A DNA stretch of 64,000 nt from Paenibacillus thiaminolyticus. Lineage in GTDB: Bacteria > Bacillota > Bacilli > Paenibacillales > Paenibacillaceae. The stretch covers positions 62,001-126,000 of the forward strand of contig NZ_CP041405.1 in the NCBI RefSeq assembly GCF_007066085.1. Reading direction: 5' to 3'. The translations under genes were made by a program, and so were the position numbers. Below are positions 1-8,589 of this stretch, one piece after another. The notes under the pieces are model-generated. The model saw only the letters and a list, made by a program, of their open reading frames with translations. It had not been told where the DNA came from and ran no database searches. Position 1 is the stretch's first letter, and each line of letters starts with the position of its first letter.

Positions 1-1281
1 GGAATCGAAGCAGAGATAGGATTGAAAAACTTAAAAAGAAACAAGCGAAGGTACAACGCGATTGTATTTTCACTCGCGATTAGTATCGTTCTGTTTCTTG
101 TCGTCTCCTTTTTCACCGCCAGCTTGAAAGAATCGTTGGTACTCTCCCAGGATGGCGTCAATTATGATCTTCAAGTGTCGTACGGCAATGAAAAAAGAAT
201 AGACGATCGGTTGCTTCAATCCATTGCATCCCTTGATGATGTAGAGGAATACAGCGTCATTCACGAGTTATACGGGGAGGCTTGGTTGGAAGAAGCAGTA
301 ATCGCTGATCAATTGAAAGAGATGGCAAAGGAGGATCAAAGCAGGCTTAGGGATGGAAAATACCCTTACTTTATTCGGATAAATGCATTAAATGATCCTA
401 ACCTGAAGGCTTATGCTAAAGCAGTTGGTGCAGATTACAACCAGCTAACGGACCCAACACATGTAGCGGCGATTGTAATCGATACGATTCACTATAAAGA
501 TATGGAAACTGAAAAATACGTCGAAGCGAAGGCCATTTATAAGAAAGTTGGCCAAAGTATCGATGTAATCTCTACACGTATAGATGGGGACTCAGTAAAA
601 GAAATACTTGTAAACAAAGTGAAAATAGCTGCACTGACCGATCAATATCCGATGGGGATGGTTACAGAAGGGTTAGGCAGATTAAATATTATCGTGTCAG
701 CGCGAATCATGGATCAGTTTATGTACGATAAGGGGAAGGATGTGAGTCACACCTATCTCTACCTGCAAAGCTCGGATCCAATGAAAACGCAACAGAAAAT
801 TGAAGATATGAAAGAGGCGAATTTGGTTGTTCACAATCTGTATCAATATCGAAAACAGAACGAACAGAAGATTCTGTTGATGTCCGTATTTTCTTACGGC
901 TTTATCGCATTAATTTCATTGATTTCGATTGCGAATATTTTTAACACGATCTCCACGAGCATCTCTTTGCGCAAGCGGGAATTTGCGATGCTGAAATCGG
1001 TTGGAATTACTCCTAAGGGCTTTAACAAAATGATGAACTATGAAAGCATCTTTTATGGAATCAAGTCGCTGTGTTACGGGCTTCCTAGCAGCTTCGTCGT
1101 GATGTACTTGATCTACAGAGCGATGATGAACAAATTTAACTATGGATTTGTATTTCCATGGATGAGTGTTATGTATGTTATCGCTGTCGTATTTATCATT
1201 GTTAGTTCAGCGATGCTCTACTCCAGCGCCAAAGTAAAAAAGGAGAACATTATTGATGCAATAAAGCAGGAAAGTATATAG
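1..1281 (+). CDS. FtsX-type ABC transporter permease, C-terminal part (5' truncated by window)
   Basis: The reading frame is open to base 1, so the true start lies outside the window; the TTG at 22 is only the first possible start. The visible part has a membrane segment near residues 20-40 (window numbering), a long extracytoplasmic stretch of about 230 residues, then three hydrophobic segments in the last 140 residues. The motif SLRKREFAMLKSVGIT is typical of the cytoplasmic loop of FtsX/MacB-like permeases. This pattern (TM, big loop, three TM) is one repeat of the two-repeat permeases used by Firmicutes for lipid or peptide-antibiotic sensing and export. No ATPase is visible; it probably lies upstream. 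A strong terminator follows. The family is secure, the substrate unknown. Confidence 0.85.
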   Translation, partial: GIEAEIGLKNLKRNKRRYNAIVFSLAISIVLFLVVSFFTASLKESLVLSQDGVNYDLQVSYGNEKRIDDRLLQSIASLDDVEEYSVIHELYGEAWLEEAVIADQLKEMAKEDQSRLRDGKYPYFIRINALNDPNLKAYAKAVGADYNQLTDPTHVAAIVIDTIHYKDMETEKYVEAKAIYKKVGQSIDVISTRIDGDSVKEILVNKVKIAALTDQYPMGMVTEGLGRLNIIVSARIMDQFMYDKGKDVSHTYLYLQSSDPMKTQQKIEDMKEANLVVHNLYQYRKQNEQKILLMSVFSYGFIALISLISIANIFNTISTSISLRKREFAMLKSVGITPKGFNKMMNYESIFYGIKSLCYGLPSSFVVMYLIYRAMMNKFNYGFVFPWMSVMYVIAVVFIIVSSAMLYSSAKVKKENIIDAIKQESI

Positions 1282-1294
1282 GTTGGAGTAAATA

Positions 1295-1326
1295 GACCCT
1301 GATGTTGAAGTCAGGGTCGTTTTTAT
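1295..1326 (+). terminator. Intrinsic terminator after the FtsX permease
   Basis: GACCCTGA at 1295-1302 pairs with TCAGGGTC at 1311-1318 across an 8-base loop, followed by GTTTTTATT. It lies 14 bases past the permease stop and separates it from the LytTR gene. Confidence 0.9.
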
Positions 1327-1347
1327 TGCGGAAAAGATATTCTCGGC

Positions 1348-1377
1348 TTGACATAATCGAATAGAGAGGGATATGAA
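1348..1377 (+). promoter_or_regulatory. Probable sigma-A promoter for the LytTR-DUF3021 pair
   Basis: A perfect TTGACA at 1348-1353 is followed after 18 bases by TATGAA at 1372-1377. It sits between the permease terminator and the LytTR gene. The -10 is imperfect, so this is moderate evidence. Confidence 0.5.
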
Positions 1378-1419
1378 TGGATAGTCGGAGTACATAAATA
1401 GGCGGTGGCATAAGAAGCG

Positions 1420-1857
1420 ATGAAAATATCAATCGAAGAAATCAATATCCTAGAGGACGAAGAAATCATCATACGATGTCATGAGGTCAATGAGGAAATT
1501 TTGAGCCTTGTGCGCCGGATGAAAGTGAAAAGCAAGGTGCTAATGGGCTTTCATGAAGATGCGATTCACCAAATCAAGCTTAGCGATGTGTACTATTTTG
1601 AAGCGGTGGATAACAAGGTGTTTATGTATTGCCGGGATAAGGTCTTTGAAGCGAAACAGAAGCTATACGAGCTCGAACAGTTATGTGAGGGACGGAAATT
1701 TTTCCGCGCATCGAAATCCAGCATCATCAATATCGCCAAAATTTCGTACATCAAACCGTCACTTAGCGGGAGGTTCGAGGCAAGAATGGATAATGGGGAA
1801 ACGGTTATGGTGTCGCGTCAATATGTACCGATTCTTAAAACGATGCTTGGACTATAG
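1420..1857 (+). CDS. LytTR-type DNA-binding regulator
   Basis: A 145-residue protein whose last 100 residues form a LytTR DNA-binding domain: IKLSDVYYFEAVDNKVFMY, then the YELEQL helix, FFRASKSSIINIAKI, and a final strand with VSRQYVP. There is no receiver domain; residues 1-40 are a short N-terminal region. Stand-alone LytTR proteins of this size are commonly paired with a DUF3021 membrane protein, and one follows after 12 bases behind a strong GGGAGGGGAG ribosome site. Such pairs often regulate their own operon and a nearby ABC transporter; the target here is unknown. Start choice: the ATG that gives full family length, although its ribosome site is weak. Confidence 0.85.
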   Translation: MKISIEEINILEDEEIIIRCHEVNEEILSLVRRMKVKSKVLMGFHEDAIHQIKLSDVYYFEAVDNKVFMYCRDKVFEAKQKLYELEQLCEGRKFFRASKSSIINIAKISYIKPSLSGRFEARMDNGETVMVSRQYVPILKTMLGL

Positions 1858-1869
1858 GGAGGGGAGAAA

Positions 1870-2325
1870 ATGAATTTTTCAGAGATTCTAAAAAGACTGG
1901 CAAGAGATTACTTGCTTATTTTTGCAGGAATTGTTATTTGTGTCTCTCTGTTTAATCACATATATGCCGTGATGAACGCTCTGGATGCTTCGGAGTTCTC
2001 ACTCGGTCTCCGTCATATATACGCAATCATGATGTGTGCATTGGTGGGCGTATTGCCAAGTCTTATCTTCTATTTTCCCTCCACAATCAGTGAAAAGGGA
2101 ATGCGTATGCGAATCCTGATCCATTTTATTATCGTGGAAGCCGTGCTGCTTATTTTCACGAATAGGATGGGCTGGGTTACGGGAACAGCCGGAGCAACGA
2201 TACTTGCATTACAAGTTGCCATCATATACATGCTGGTCTGTTTGCTTGGATGGAACAATGACCGCCAAGTCGCTAGGGAAATCAATGAGCAACTAATGAA
2301 GCTTAAAAAAGCAGATGAACAGTAA
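1870..2325 (+). CDS. DUF3021 family membrane protein
   Basis: A 151-residue protein with four hydrophobic segments (about 15-33, 48-70, 79-97, 105-127) and a charged cytoplasmic tail. Size, topology and position directly after a LytTR regulator match DUF3021, the usual membrane partner in LytTR two-gene systems. Members are thought to modulate the regulator, but the signal sensed is unknown. The start has a strong GGGAGGGGAG site six bases upstream, and an intrinsic terminator follows the stop immediately. Confidence 0.8.
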   Translation: MNFSEILKRLARDYLLIFAGIVICVSLFNHIYAVMNALDASEFSLGLRHIYAIMMCALVGVLPSLIFYFPSTISEKGMRMRILIHFIIVEAVLLIFTNRMGWVTGTAGATILALQVAIIYMLVCLLGWNNDRQVAREINEQLMKLKKADEQ

Positions 2326-2326
2326 G

Positions 2327-2358
2327 GCGGGGAAGCAGCAGCTTACCCCGTTTTTTTT
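2327..2358 (+). terminator. Intrinsic terminator after DUF3021 gene
   Basis: A GC-rich stem, GCGGGGAAG against CTTACCCCG with one bulge, is followed directly by eight T residues (2351-2358). It overlaps the end of the DUF3021 stop region. Confidence 0.85.
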
Positions 2359-2463
2359 ACAGCTTACCTTGCTTATCATGCAGCATGCCGCAATGCATAT
2401 TTACGCTGCGCACAGGGTTGTGTATGCTGATGCTGCACTAGATAAACAAAGGGGGCTTGGATT

Positions 2464-3762
2464 ATGGGGATCCTTCTCTTGGTTATTGCAGCCGTTTTTG
2501 AGGCAGCATTGGCTGTATATTGCATTTGGACAAAGTCGAATCAGAACAAAGTCAGAGGCATGATGAGAATCGGGGCGTTGGCCTTATTCGTTATGTTCAC
2601 GCTGGCTTCGGTCATTGAGTGGAGCTTCCGCTGGGTGGGAATTGGCCTGCTGCTGCTTGTCTGGGCGGTGCTTGGAGTGAGAACGCTGATACGCAGCAAG
2701 GAGGAGCGGCAGCAATACAGATGCGGCCGCATTGTCAGAAATGCTGTCGTTATGCTTGTGCTTGTCGTAATAGCTGTAACTCCCGCCCTCGTATTCCCGC
2801 AGTATGCATTGCCGCAAGTTACGGGGGAGTATCAAGTCGCACGCGTATCTTACACCTATATGGACAAAAACCGCATGGAACAGTTTACCGCCACGGGAGA
2901 AAACCGAGTCGTCAATGTTGGGTTTTGGTATCCCGACAATGCAGACGGAACCTACCCGCTTGTGGTATTCTCGCATGGAGCCTACGGCATCAATGAAAGC
3001 AACGCCTCTACCTATATGGAGCTTGCAAGCCACGGCTATGTGGTGTGTTCGATTGATCATCCTTATCATTCCTTTTATACGGCATCGGTCGACGGAACAG
3101 TCGCACTCGTCAATTCGGAATATATGCAGGAAGTCAACAATTCCAACAAGGGCGTGTACACGGTTGAGGAAACCTACGGGCTTATTCAAAAATGGATGAA
3201 GCTGCGCACGGATGATATGAACTTTGTGATCGATACGATTCTGGAAAAAGCCAAAACTGGCAGTGAGAACGTGTATCAATTGGTGAATACCGAAAAAATA
3301 GGTGTATTCGGCCACTCCATGGGCGGTGCAGCGAGTGTGTGGCTCGGCAGGGAGCGGGAGGATATAGGCGCCGTTGTAAATATTGACGCCCCGCTGTTCA
3401 GCGAGCTTGTCTACAATCGAGAGACCGACGATTTTGCGGCAAGCGGCCAACCTTATACGACCCCGCTTCTTAATATGTATTCTGATAGTGTCTGGGTGCA
3501 GCTCAATAGCAATTCGACGTATGCGGCGAACAAAGCAATTGATGAACATGGCAAAGTTTATACCGTTCATTTTCAAGGCGCGAAGCATATGAGTCTTACC
3601 GATCTGGCACTCTTTTCACCGATGCTTGCCAATATGCTGCAGGGCGGCAGGGCAGAAATTGATGTCTACTACGGTATTGAGACGATGAACCGAATCATAC
3701 TGGAGTTTTTCGATTGCTATCTCAAGGGGAAGGGCAGCTTCACTTCTGCGGGGACCTATTAA
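2464..3762 (+). CDS. Membrane-anchored alpha/beta hydrolase (PAF-acetylhydrolase/dienelactone-hydrolase-like)
   Basis: A 432-residue protein. Residues 1-120 hold about four hydrophobic segments. The rest is an alpha/beta hydrolase fold: LVVFSHGAYG is the strand plus oxyanion region, GHSMGG (residues 283-288) is the nucleophile elbow with Ser285, NIDAP may supply the acid, and GAKHMSLTD supplies a candidate histidine. This arrangement resembles the plasma PAF-acetylhydrolase/isoform II family, often seen in Bacilli with an N-terminal membrane domain. The natural substrate, an ester or lipid, cannot be named. The ATG at 2464 is preceded by an AAAGGGGG site. It is preceded and followed by non-coding DNA, so it is probably monocistronic. 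Confidence 0.8.
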   Translation: MGILLLVIAAVFEAALAVYCIWTKSNQNKVRGMMRIGALALFVMFTLASVIEWSFRWVGIGLLLLVWAVLGVRTLIRSKEERQQYRCGRIVRNAVVMLVLVVIAVTPALVFPQYALPQVTGEYQVARVSYTYMDKNRMEQFTATGENRVVNVGFWYPDNADGTYPLVVFSHGAYGINESNASTYMELASHGYVVCSIDHPYHSFYTASVDGTVALVNSEYMQEVNNSNKGVYTVEETYGLIQKWMKLRTDDMNFVIDTILEKAKTGSENVYQLVNTEKIGVFGHSMGGAASVWLGREREDIGAVVNIDAPLFSELVYNRETDDFAASGQPYTTPLLNMYSDSVWVQLNSNSTYAANKAIDEHGKVYTVHFQGAKHMSLTDLALFSPMLANMLQGGRAEIDVYYGIETMNRIILEFFDCYLKGKGSFTSAGTY

Positions 3763-4263
3763 TGACAAGTGAGGTTACAAGCCATACCTGGTTCATTCAA
3801 GGGAGGCCGCTCCGCGGATCCTGGCTTCGAACAAAAACCGCTCAGGCGGCTTGATTCGCTGCCTGAGAGCATTTGAGCGGCAAAATCATATTTCTTTGAT
3901 GTTAAGAGCTGCAAATAGATTTCGAAGGCAATGGCATTTTTGAACCGTATGCGACGACGAAGCCGTCTCTCGTTTTGTTGGGAAGGGAAGGCGTGGAGAT
4001 GACCCGGTCTTTTCCTTGTTTTTTGTGTCAAGAAATATACCACCTTTCACTGACATGGTTATATACATATTCAAGCGAGAAGGAATTGGATAGAGATACT
4101 TGCCGAACGTCTCAACGTTGATGTCATACATTCGGGAAATGGAATGCAGAGGATGAAGTACGAGAATTGAGTCTGCAGTATGGAAGGGGGGGAACGTATC
4201 GTTCCCCCTTAACCTCCAATTCCCAGACGCAGGCGGGTTCCCGCCCCAATAGGCCCGCCGCAA
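3763..4263. other. Intergenic region, no gene seen
   Basis: About 500 bases between convergent genes. It holds a hairpin (CTCAGGC 3841-3847 with GCCTGAG 3861-3867) without a T tract and a second hairpin at 4188-4208. Open frames here have no recognisable protein features. Confidence 0.6.
4188..4208 (-). terminator. Hairpin, possible terminator of the FmdE-like gene
   Basis: GGGGGAACG (4188-4196) and CGTTCCCCC (4200-4208) form a perfect 9-bp stem with a 3-base loop, 56 bases beyond the stop of the minus-strand gene. A T tract is nearly absent on either side, so termination is plausible rather than certain. Confidence 0.45.
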
Positions 4264-4788
4264 TTACGAGAGCCGCTTCACATCGAGCAGCTCATCCTGC
4301 GGCATAGCCAACGCCTGCTTCGAGAGCTCCAGCTTCAGCTTGTCAAAGCGCGCGATATCCTTAACCGTCATTGCTTGATTGCGGCCTTTGGCCAAGAAGT
4401 CGTAGAATTCAAGCGGAAGGAAGTCCTCCTTCAACGCCACTTCAACGGCCGCGCCATCTATCGTCGAGATGACAAAGGCGTAGGATTGAGCGCGATGCGG
4501 GTCGTATTGCGCGACCGGGTAATGGACATCCACCGTGTACGCCCCGCGCGTACCGGCGCGAGTCACGAATTCGAACGCATCGCGGAAGCCAGGGCCCGCA
4601 TGCCCGGAGAGGATGCGGAGCGAGCCCCGCTGCGGCGGTTCTGTGCCGAACAATTCATGGATGGCCGCCTGTTGAACGCGAAAAGCGACAGCGATAGCCA
4701 TAAGGGCCAGCTCACCATGATATTTCTTTATATCTTCAAAGCGGATTTCGATGATTTCCTTGTTGTCCCTAATGTGAATAACAGACAT
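4264..4788 (-). CDS. FmdE-like domain protein, function unknown
   Basis: A 174-residue soluble protein. YHGELALMAIAVAFRVQQAAI followed by SGHAGPGFRDAFEFVT recalls the HGH...PG and glycine-rich pattern of FmdE (formylmethanofuran dehydrogenase subunit E-like) proteins, but the usual cysteines are absent. The similarity is by eye and weak. The start has a GGGAGG site. It lies 45 bases downstream of the minus-strand LysR gene and probably shares its transcript, on the other side of the Fur-like operators from the ABC importer. A role in handling the imported metal or chelate is inference only. Confidence 0.6.
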   Translation of the reverse strand: MSVIHIRDNKEIIEIRFEDIKKYHGELALMAIAVAFRVQQAAIHELFGTEPPQRGSLRILSGHAGPGFRDAFEFVTRAGTRGAYTVDVHYPVAQYDPHRAQSYAFVISTIDGAAVEVALKEDFLPLEFYDFLAKGRNQAMTVKDIARFDKLKLELSKQALAMPQDELLDVKRLS

Positions 4789-4833
4789 AGGTTAACCTCC
4801 CGGATGCACCCTCCCGCAGGGGCGCAGTAATTG

Positions 4834-5739
4834 TTACTCGTTGCTGGCAGAACGGAATACGCCCTGAACATACTCGCAAAAATCGGACTCAATGCGTGTC
4901 AGCGGAGTGCTCTTCCGCCGGACAAATCCGTTATTTCGCTCGATTCGCAAACCGAACACAGGCTTCGTTACGAGCTCGCCTGTATCCAGCATTCCACGCA
5001 CGGCATAGTAGGGTATAAAGGCAGCGCCCAGTCCAGCCTTAATCGACTTCTTGATTACTTCAAAGCTGCTCATGTGAATCGTGTCAGGTTCTATCCCCAA
5101 CGAACGGATCGGAGATAATATGCAGTCCTGCAAATAGCTGTTTTGCGGAAGCATCAGCGGTATGCGGGCGATATCGCGAGCGTAGAGCATTTTGCGCCCC
5201 GCCCAATCGTGATCCGGCGGAAGCACGAGCACAAACTCATCTTTGAACAGTGTGAAGGAGTCAAGTTGACCCTGAACGTACTTGTCTTCCTCATAAATAG
5301 GCAGGAAGGCCATATTGATTTTTTCTTCCATAAGAAGGCCGATCAGATCTGTATAACAATGGGTATGGAGCTCAAAGCGCTGCTGCGGAAAGCGATGGTA
5401 AAACTGTGCTAACATATCCGGCAGTATGTATACCCCTAAGTAATTGCTTGCATACAACGAGAGGACCGGATTCGAGAGCCCCGCGTTTTTGATGTTCAGC
5501 GAAGCCTCCTCGAACAGAACGATCATTTTCTTCGCGTATTGATGCAAAATTTCCCCCTGAGCCGTCAGCCGAACCGATTTCCCCGAACGGATGAACAGGG
5601 TCGCCTCGAATTTCTCTTCCAGCTGTTGAATGTGATTCGTCACCGTCGGTTGAGAGCAGAAGAGCCGCTTTGCCGTTTCGGAAAAAGACCCGCATTCAGC
5701 CAACGCGAGAAACGTTTCCATTTTATCTAGAACCTTCAC
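4834..5739 (-). CDS. LysR-family transcriptional regulator
   Basis: A 301-residue protein. The N-terminal winged helix-turn-helix reads METFLALAECGSFSETAKRL...SQPTVTNHIQQLEEKF, the classic LysR pattern, followed by an effector domain from about residue 90 (SLYASNYLGVYILPDMLAQF) to the end. Full family length. The start is GTG at 5739, chosen because AGGAGG sits just upstream and ATG codons inside would remove part of the HTH. It is divergent from the ABC importer gene at 6000, the classic LysR arrangement, so it probably controls that operon and itself. The inducer is unknown. Two Fur-like boxes in the shared promoter suggest added metal control. Confidence 0.9.
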   Translation of the reverse strand: MKVLDKMETFLALAECGSFSETAKRLFCSQPTVTNHIQQLEEKFEATLFIRSGKSVRLTAQGEILHQYAKKMIVLFEEASLNIKNAGLSNPVLSLYASNYLGVYILPDMLAQFYHRFPQQRFELHTHCYTDLIGLLMEEKINMAFLPIYEEDKYVQGQLDSFTLFKDEFVLVLPPDHDWAGRKMLYARDIARIPLMLPQNSYLQDCILSPIRSLGIEPDTIHMSSFEVIKKSIKAGLGAAFIPYYAVRGMLDTGELVTKPVFGLRIERNNGFVRRKSTPLTRIESDFCEYVQGVFRSASNE

Positions 5740-5794
5740 GAGAGGAGCCTCCTAAGGGGGATGGGAATCGTAGTGAGTATACTATGAATGAGAT

Positions 5795-5809
5795 TGAGAA
5801 TCAATATCG
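5795..5809. promoter_or_regulatory. Fur-like operator 1
   Basis: TGAGAATCAATATCG resembles the 7-1-7 Fur box TGATAATnATTATCA with three mismatches in the arms. It lies close to the LysR start, and its TGAGAAT half recurs in inverted orientation in the second box. Confidence 0.45.
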
Positions 5810-5920
5810 ATTGAGATGTGATGCCTATCGTGTTTTTTAATACATCGATTAAATAATAGTATGAAAGCGAAACCAACCCGGTTAAATCGGTATGATTTCA
5901 TATAACACTCCTTATACATG

Positions 5921-5939
5921 ATATTGATTTTCATTCTCA
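5921..5939. promoter_or_regulatory. Fur-like operator 2
   Basis: The core TGATTTTCATTCTCA (5925-5939) matches the 7-1-7 Fur pattern TGATAATnATTATCA except at three arm positions; in the 19-base view (5921-5939) about 15 of 19 bases agree. It overlaps the -35 box and spacer of the importer promoter, the position expected for repression. Confidence 0.55.
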
Positions 5940-5952
5940 ATTAATTTATCTT
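5924..5952 (+). promoter_or_regulatory. Probable sigma-A promoter of the ABC importer operon
   Basis: TTGATT (5924-5929), 17-base spacer, TATCTT (5947-5952), about 50 bases before the lipoprotein start. It is covered by Fur-like operator 2. Confidence 0.5.
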
Positions 5953-5999
5953 AAATTTTGTACGTTACAGCTAGAGTTGAGAAAAGGAGTGTTATTGTT

Positions 6000-7616
6000 A
6001 TGCGTTTTCGCACAGCATCATATTTCATCTTATTGGTAACGGCATTCCTGTTGCTCGCGGGATGTCGTTCAGCGAATACATCTTCAGCGACAGAAGCTGC
6101 AGAGACACCACAGCTCTCTTCGTCAGCGCAGCAGCCTTCCATTCGCATCGGATGGCAGGACAGCGGCTATCCATCGCCGTTTGCCTTCAAGCCGTCAGGT
6201 CCGGGCGGTTTTTTGCGGAATAGCTTCCTGTTCGACACGTTAACCTGGAAAGACGATACGGGGATTATTCCATGGCTTGCTGCCTCGTGGAAGGTGTCTG
6301 AAGATGGATTGCGTTATACGTTCACGCTGGAACGGGATGTGAAATGGCATGACGGAACGGCCTTGTCCGCCGATGATGTCGTGTTCACATTTGAATACTT
6401 CAAGACGCATTCGTTTCCCTGGACAGGCGACCTAAGCCAAATCCAATCCGTGACCCGCACGGGGGACGGAACGGTAGAGTTTCAGTTGAACAATAAGTAT
6501 GCTCCGTTTTTAACGGATCTGGCCGGGATCGTGCCGATTATTCCGAAGCATGTATGGGAAAAAGTTAGCGATCCGATTGCTTATCGCGACCCGTCAGCCT
6601 TGATCGGAACCGGTCCGTTCACCCTGAAGCAGTATGATGAGAAATCGGGGCAATATTGGTTCACCGCCAATGAGAGCTATTTCAAGGGAAGCGTTAATGT
6701 TAAGGATGTGGCTTACATAGATGTGAAGAATAAAGTGCTGTCTCTGCAAAAAAATGAAATCAATGCGGCATCGACGTTAAGCTATCAGGAAGCGGAGCAG
6801 CTTCAGAAGGAAGGCTTCCAGATGATGAAGAGCGAACCGACTGGCAGCGCGGTACGCATCGTATTCAACCTTGATCATCCGCAATTACAGGATAAACGAT
6901 TGCGCCAAGCATTGGCCTATGCGCTTGATCGTGCGGACATGGCCGGCAAAATAGCGGGCGGGACGCCGATCCCAGGCAGCGGCGGAATTATACCGCCGGA
7001 TTCGCCTTGGTATAACGGTAAGGTGAAGACCTATGAGTATAGCACGGCCAAAGCAGAACAAATGTTGGACGAGCTTGGTTACCGCAAAGACGGCACCGGC
7101 GTACGCCAAGATCTGAAGCTAAGCGTGATCGTCTCCTCGACTTCCAAAGAAGCGCAAATGATGAAGGAGATGCTGAAAAAGGTTGGCATAGAATTGAACA
7201 TTCAACAGGTGGATGGAGTGACGTTCACCTCCGCCATGGGGGAGAACAAGTACGATATGGCCTTGACGGGGCATATCGGATTAAGCGGCGATCCCGATTT
7301 CCTGCGGCTGTGGTTTTTGGGGAAAGCAAGCAATTCGTTTGCAGCGAGAGGAAGCTCATTTGACCATCCGCAATTCCAGCAGTTAGCCCAAGAGCAGCTG
7401 CAAGAGCTGGATTCGGCAGCACGCAAGCAGATTGTTGGCGAGATGCAACTGATTTTGTCAGAGGAATTGCCCACGCTAGTCTTGTATCATCGTCCATTTT
7501 ATTTCTTGTATAAGGAAGCCGAGTTCGACCGTTGGTTCAATACGTATGGCGGTATAGCCGACGGAATACCGCTCTGGGACAACAAGGCGGCATTTATCGA
7601 TGCGAAGAAGAAGTAA
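6000..7616 (+). CDS. ABC importer substrate-binding lipoprotein (nickel/peptide family, SBP_5)
   Basis: A 538-residue protein. The N-terminus is a lipoprotein signal ending LLLAGC, with Cys22 as the lipidation site. The body shows SBP family 5 features: DTLTWKDDTG, LAASWKVSEDGLRYTFTLERDVKWHDGTALSADDVVFTFEY, and GTGPFTLKQYD. This family binds oligopeptides, nickel chelates or opine metallophores (OppA, NikA, CntA). The ATG at 6000 is preferred over the upstream TTG at 5958 because GGAG lies ten bases before it and it begins the signal peptide exactly. First gene of a four-component importer with tight gene overlap. The Fur-like control region favours a metal complex as ligand, but peptide cannot be excluded. 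Confidence 0.88.
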   Translation: MRFRTASYFILLVTAFLLLAGCRSANTSSATEAAETPQLSSSAQQPSIRIGWQDSGYPSPFAFKPSGPGGFLRNSFLFDTLTWKDDTGIIPWLAASWKVSEDGLRYTFTLERDVKWHDGTALSADDVVFTFEYFKTHSFPWTGDLSQIQSVTRTGDGTVEFQLNNKYAPFLTDLAGIVPIIPKHVWEKVSDPIAYRDPSALIGTGPFTLKQYDEKSGQYWFTANESYFKGSVNVKDVAYIDVKNKVLSLQKNEINAASTLSYQEAEQLQKEGFQMMKSEPTGSAVRIVFNLDHPQLQDKRLRQALAYALDRADMAGKIAGGTPIPGSGGIIPPDSPWYNGKVKTYEYSTAKAEQMLDELGYRKDGTGVRQDLKLSVIVSSTSKEAQMMKEMLKKVGIELNIQQVDGVTFTSAMGENKYDMALTGHIGLSGDPDFLRLWFLGKASNSFAARGSSFDHPQFQQLAQEQLQELDSAARKQIVGEMQLILSEELPTLVLYHRPFYFLYKEAEFDRWFNTYGGIADGIPLWDNKAAFIDAKKK

Positions 7617-8589
7617 GAACACGTTCACCTATTTGGTTGTGCTGTTATTTGTACTGCTCTTAAATTTTGTCCTCCCTCGGCTGCTGCCGGGGGGGCCTGT
7701 TGATTTTTTAGAGGGCGGGGAAGACGGCCCCATTTTTATTTCGGATGTGCAAAAAGCATCGATGATGGAATACTATCGGCTCGATGAACCGGCATGGATG
7801 CAGCTTGTGAACTATGTGAAGGGGATCATCACCTTCGATTTCGGGCAGTCGTTCACCTATAAAATGCCGGTCTATGAAGTGATTATGAGCCGGCTTCCAT
7901 GGACGCTGCTCATCGTCGGCGCTGCCACCGTACTATCCTTCCTCATCGGCATCGCCGCCGGATTGGTATCGGCATGGCGGCATACGGGGAATCAGGACCG
8001 AGGCTGGTTCATTGCCATGATTAGTGTCAGCACGATCCCGGAATTTTTGACAGGGATGCTGCTGGTGCTCGGGCTTTCCGTGAAGTGGGATTGGTTCCCT
8101 CTTGGCGGCGCGGAGACGCCTTTTTATGCGGCTAACGGCTGGTGGGATCATGTGCTTGACGTGTCTTGGCATGCGGTTCTGCCAATCGTGACCTTGACGG
8201 CGGCGAATATGGCCAGCATTTATTTACTTATGCGCAATGAAGCGATTCGGGTGCTGCGCGAGCCGTTTATTGAATTTGCCTTAGCCAAAGGTGTGAACAG
8301 GAGGACGATGTTGGTTAGACATGTCCTGCGCAGCGCCATTCTTCCGGTTCTAACCCTGATTGTGGTCCGCCTTGGCGGGTTGCTGGCGGGATCGGTCCTC
8401 GTCGAGACGGTCTTTTCATACCCGGGCATCGGCAAGTTGCTGCAGGAAGCGATACTGGCGCGGGATTACCCGCTGCTGCACGGACTTTTCGTGCTGATGA
8501 CGGTATTTGTATTGCTGCTGAACATGATTGCAGATCGGGTATATCCGCGGCTAGACCCTCGCATCCAACTCGGAAAAGGGGGAGCATGA
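7600..8589 (+). CDS. ABC importer permease (NikB/OppB/CntB-like)
   Basis: A 329-residue inner-membrane protein with about six membrane segments. The N-terminal pattern (VLPRLLPGGPVDF) and the binding-protein-dependent permease loop with FIEFALAKGVNRRTMLVRHVLRSAILPVLT fit the DppB/NikB family, as does the ending ARDYPLLHGLFVLMTVFVLLLNMIADRVYPRLDPRI. Its start overlaps the lipoprotein gene by 17 bases, implying translational coupling. Confidence 0.9.
   Translation: MRRRSKNTFTYLVVLLFVLLLNFVLPRLLPGGPVDFLEGGEDGPIFISDVQKASMMEYYRLDEPAWMQLVNYVKGIITFDFGQSFTYKMPVYEVIMSRLPWTLLIVGAATVLSFLIGIAAGLVSAWRHTGNQDRGWFIAMISVSTIPEFLTGMLLVLGLSVKWDWFPLGGAETPFYAANGWWDHVLDVSWHAVLPIVTLTAANMASIYLLMRNEAIRVLREPFIEFALAKGVNRRTMLVRHVLRSAILPVLTLIVVRLGGLLAGSVLVETVFSYPGIGKLLQEAILARDYPLLHGLFVLMTVFVLLLNMIADRVYPRLDPRIQLGKGGA

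Noticed and set aside
2584..3588. 334-codon open frame on the minus strand
   Set aside because: It lies entirely opposite the alpha/beta hydrolase gene and has no recognisable domain; it is a shadow of that gene's codon pattern.
3841..3867. Terminator for the hydrolase gene
   Set aside because: A stem is present but no T tract follows, so it was not called as a terminator.
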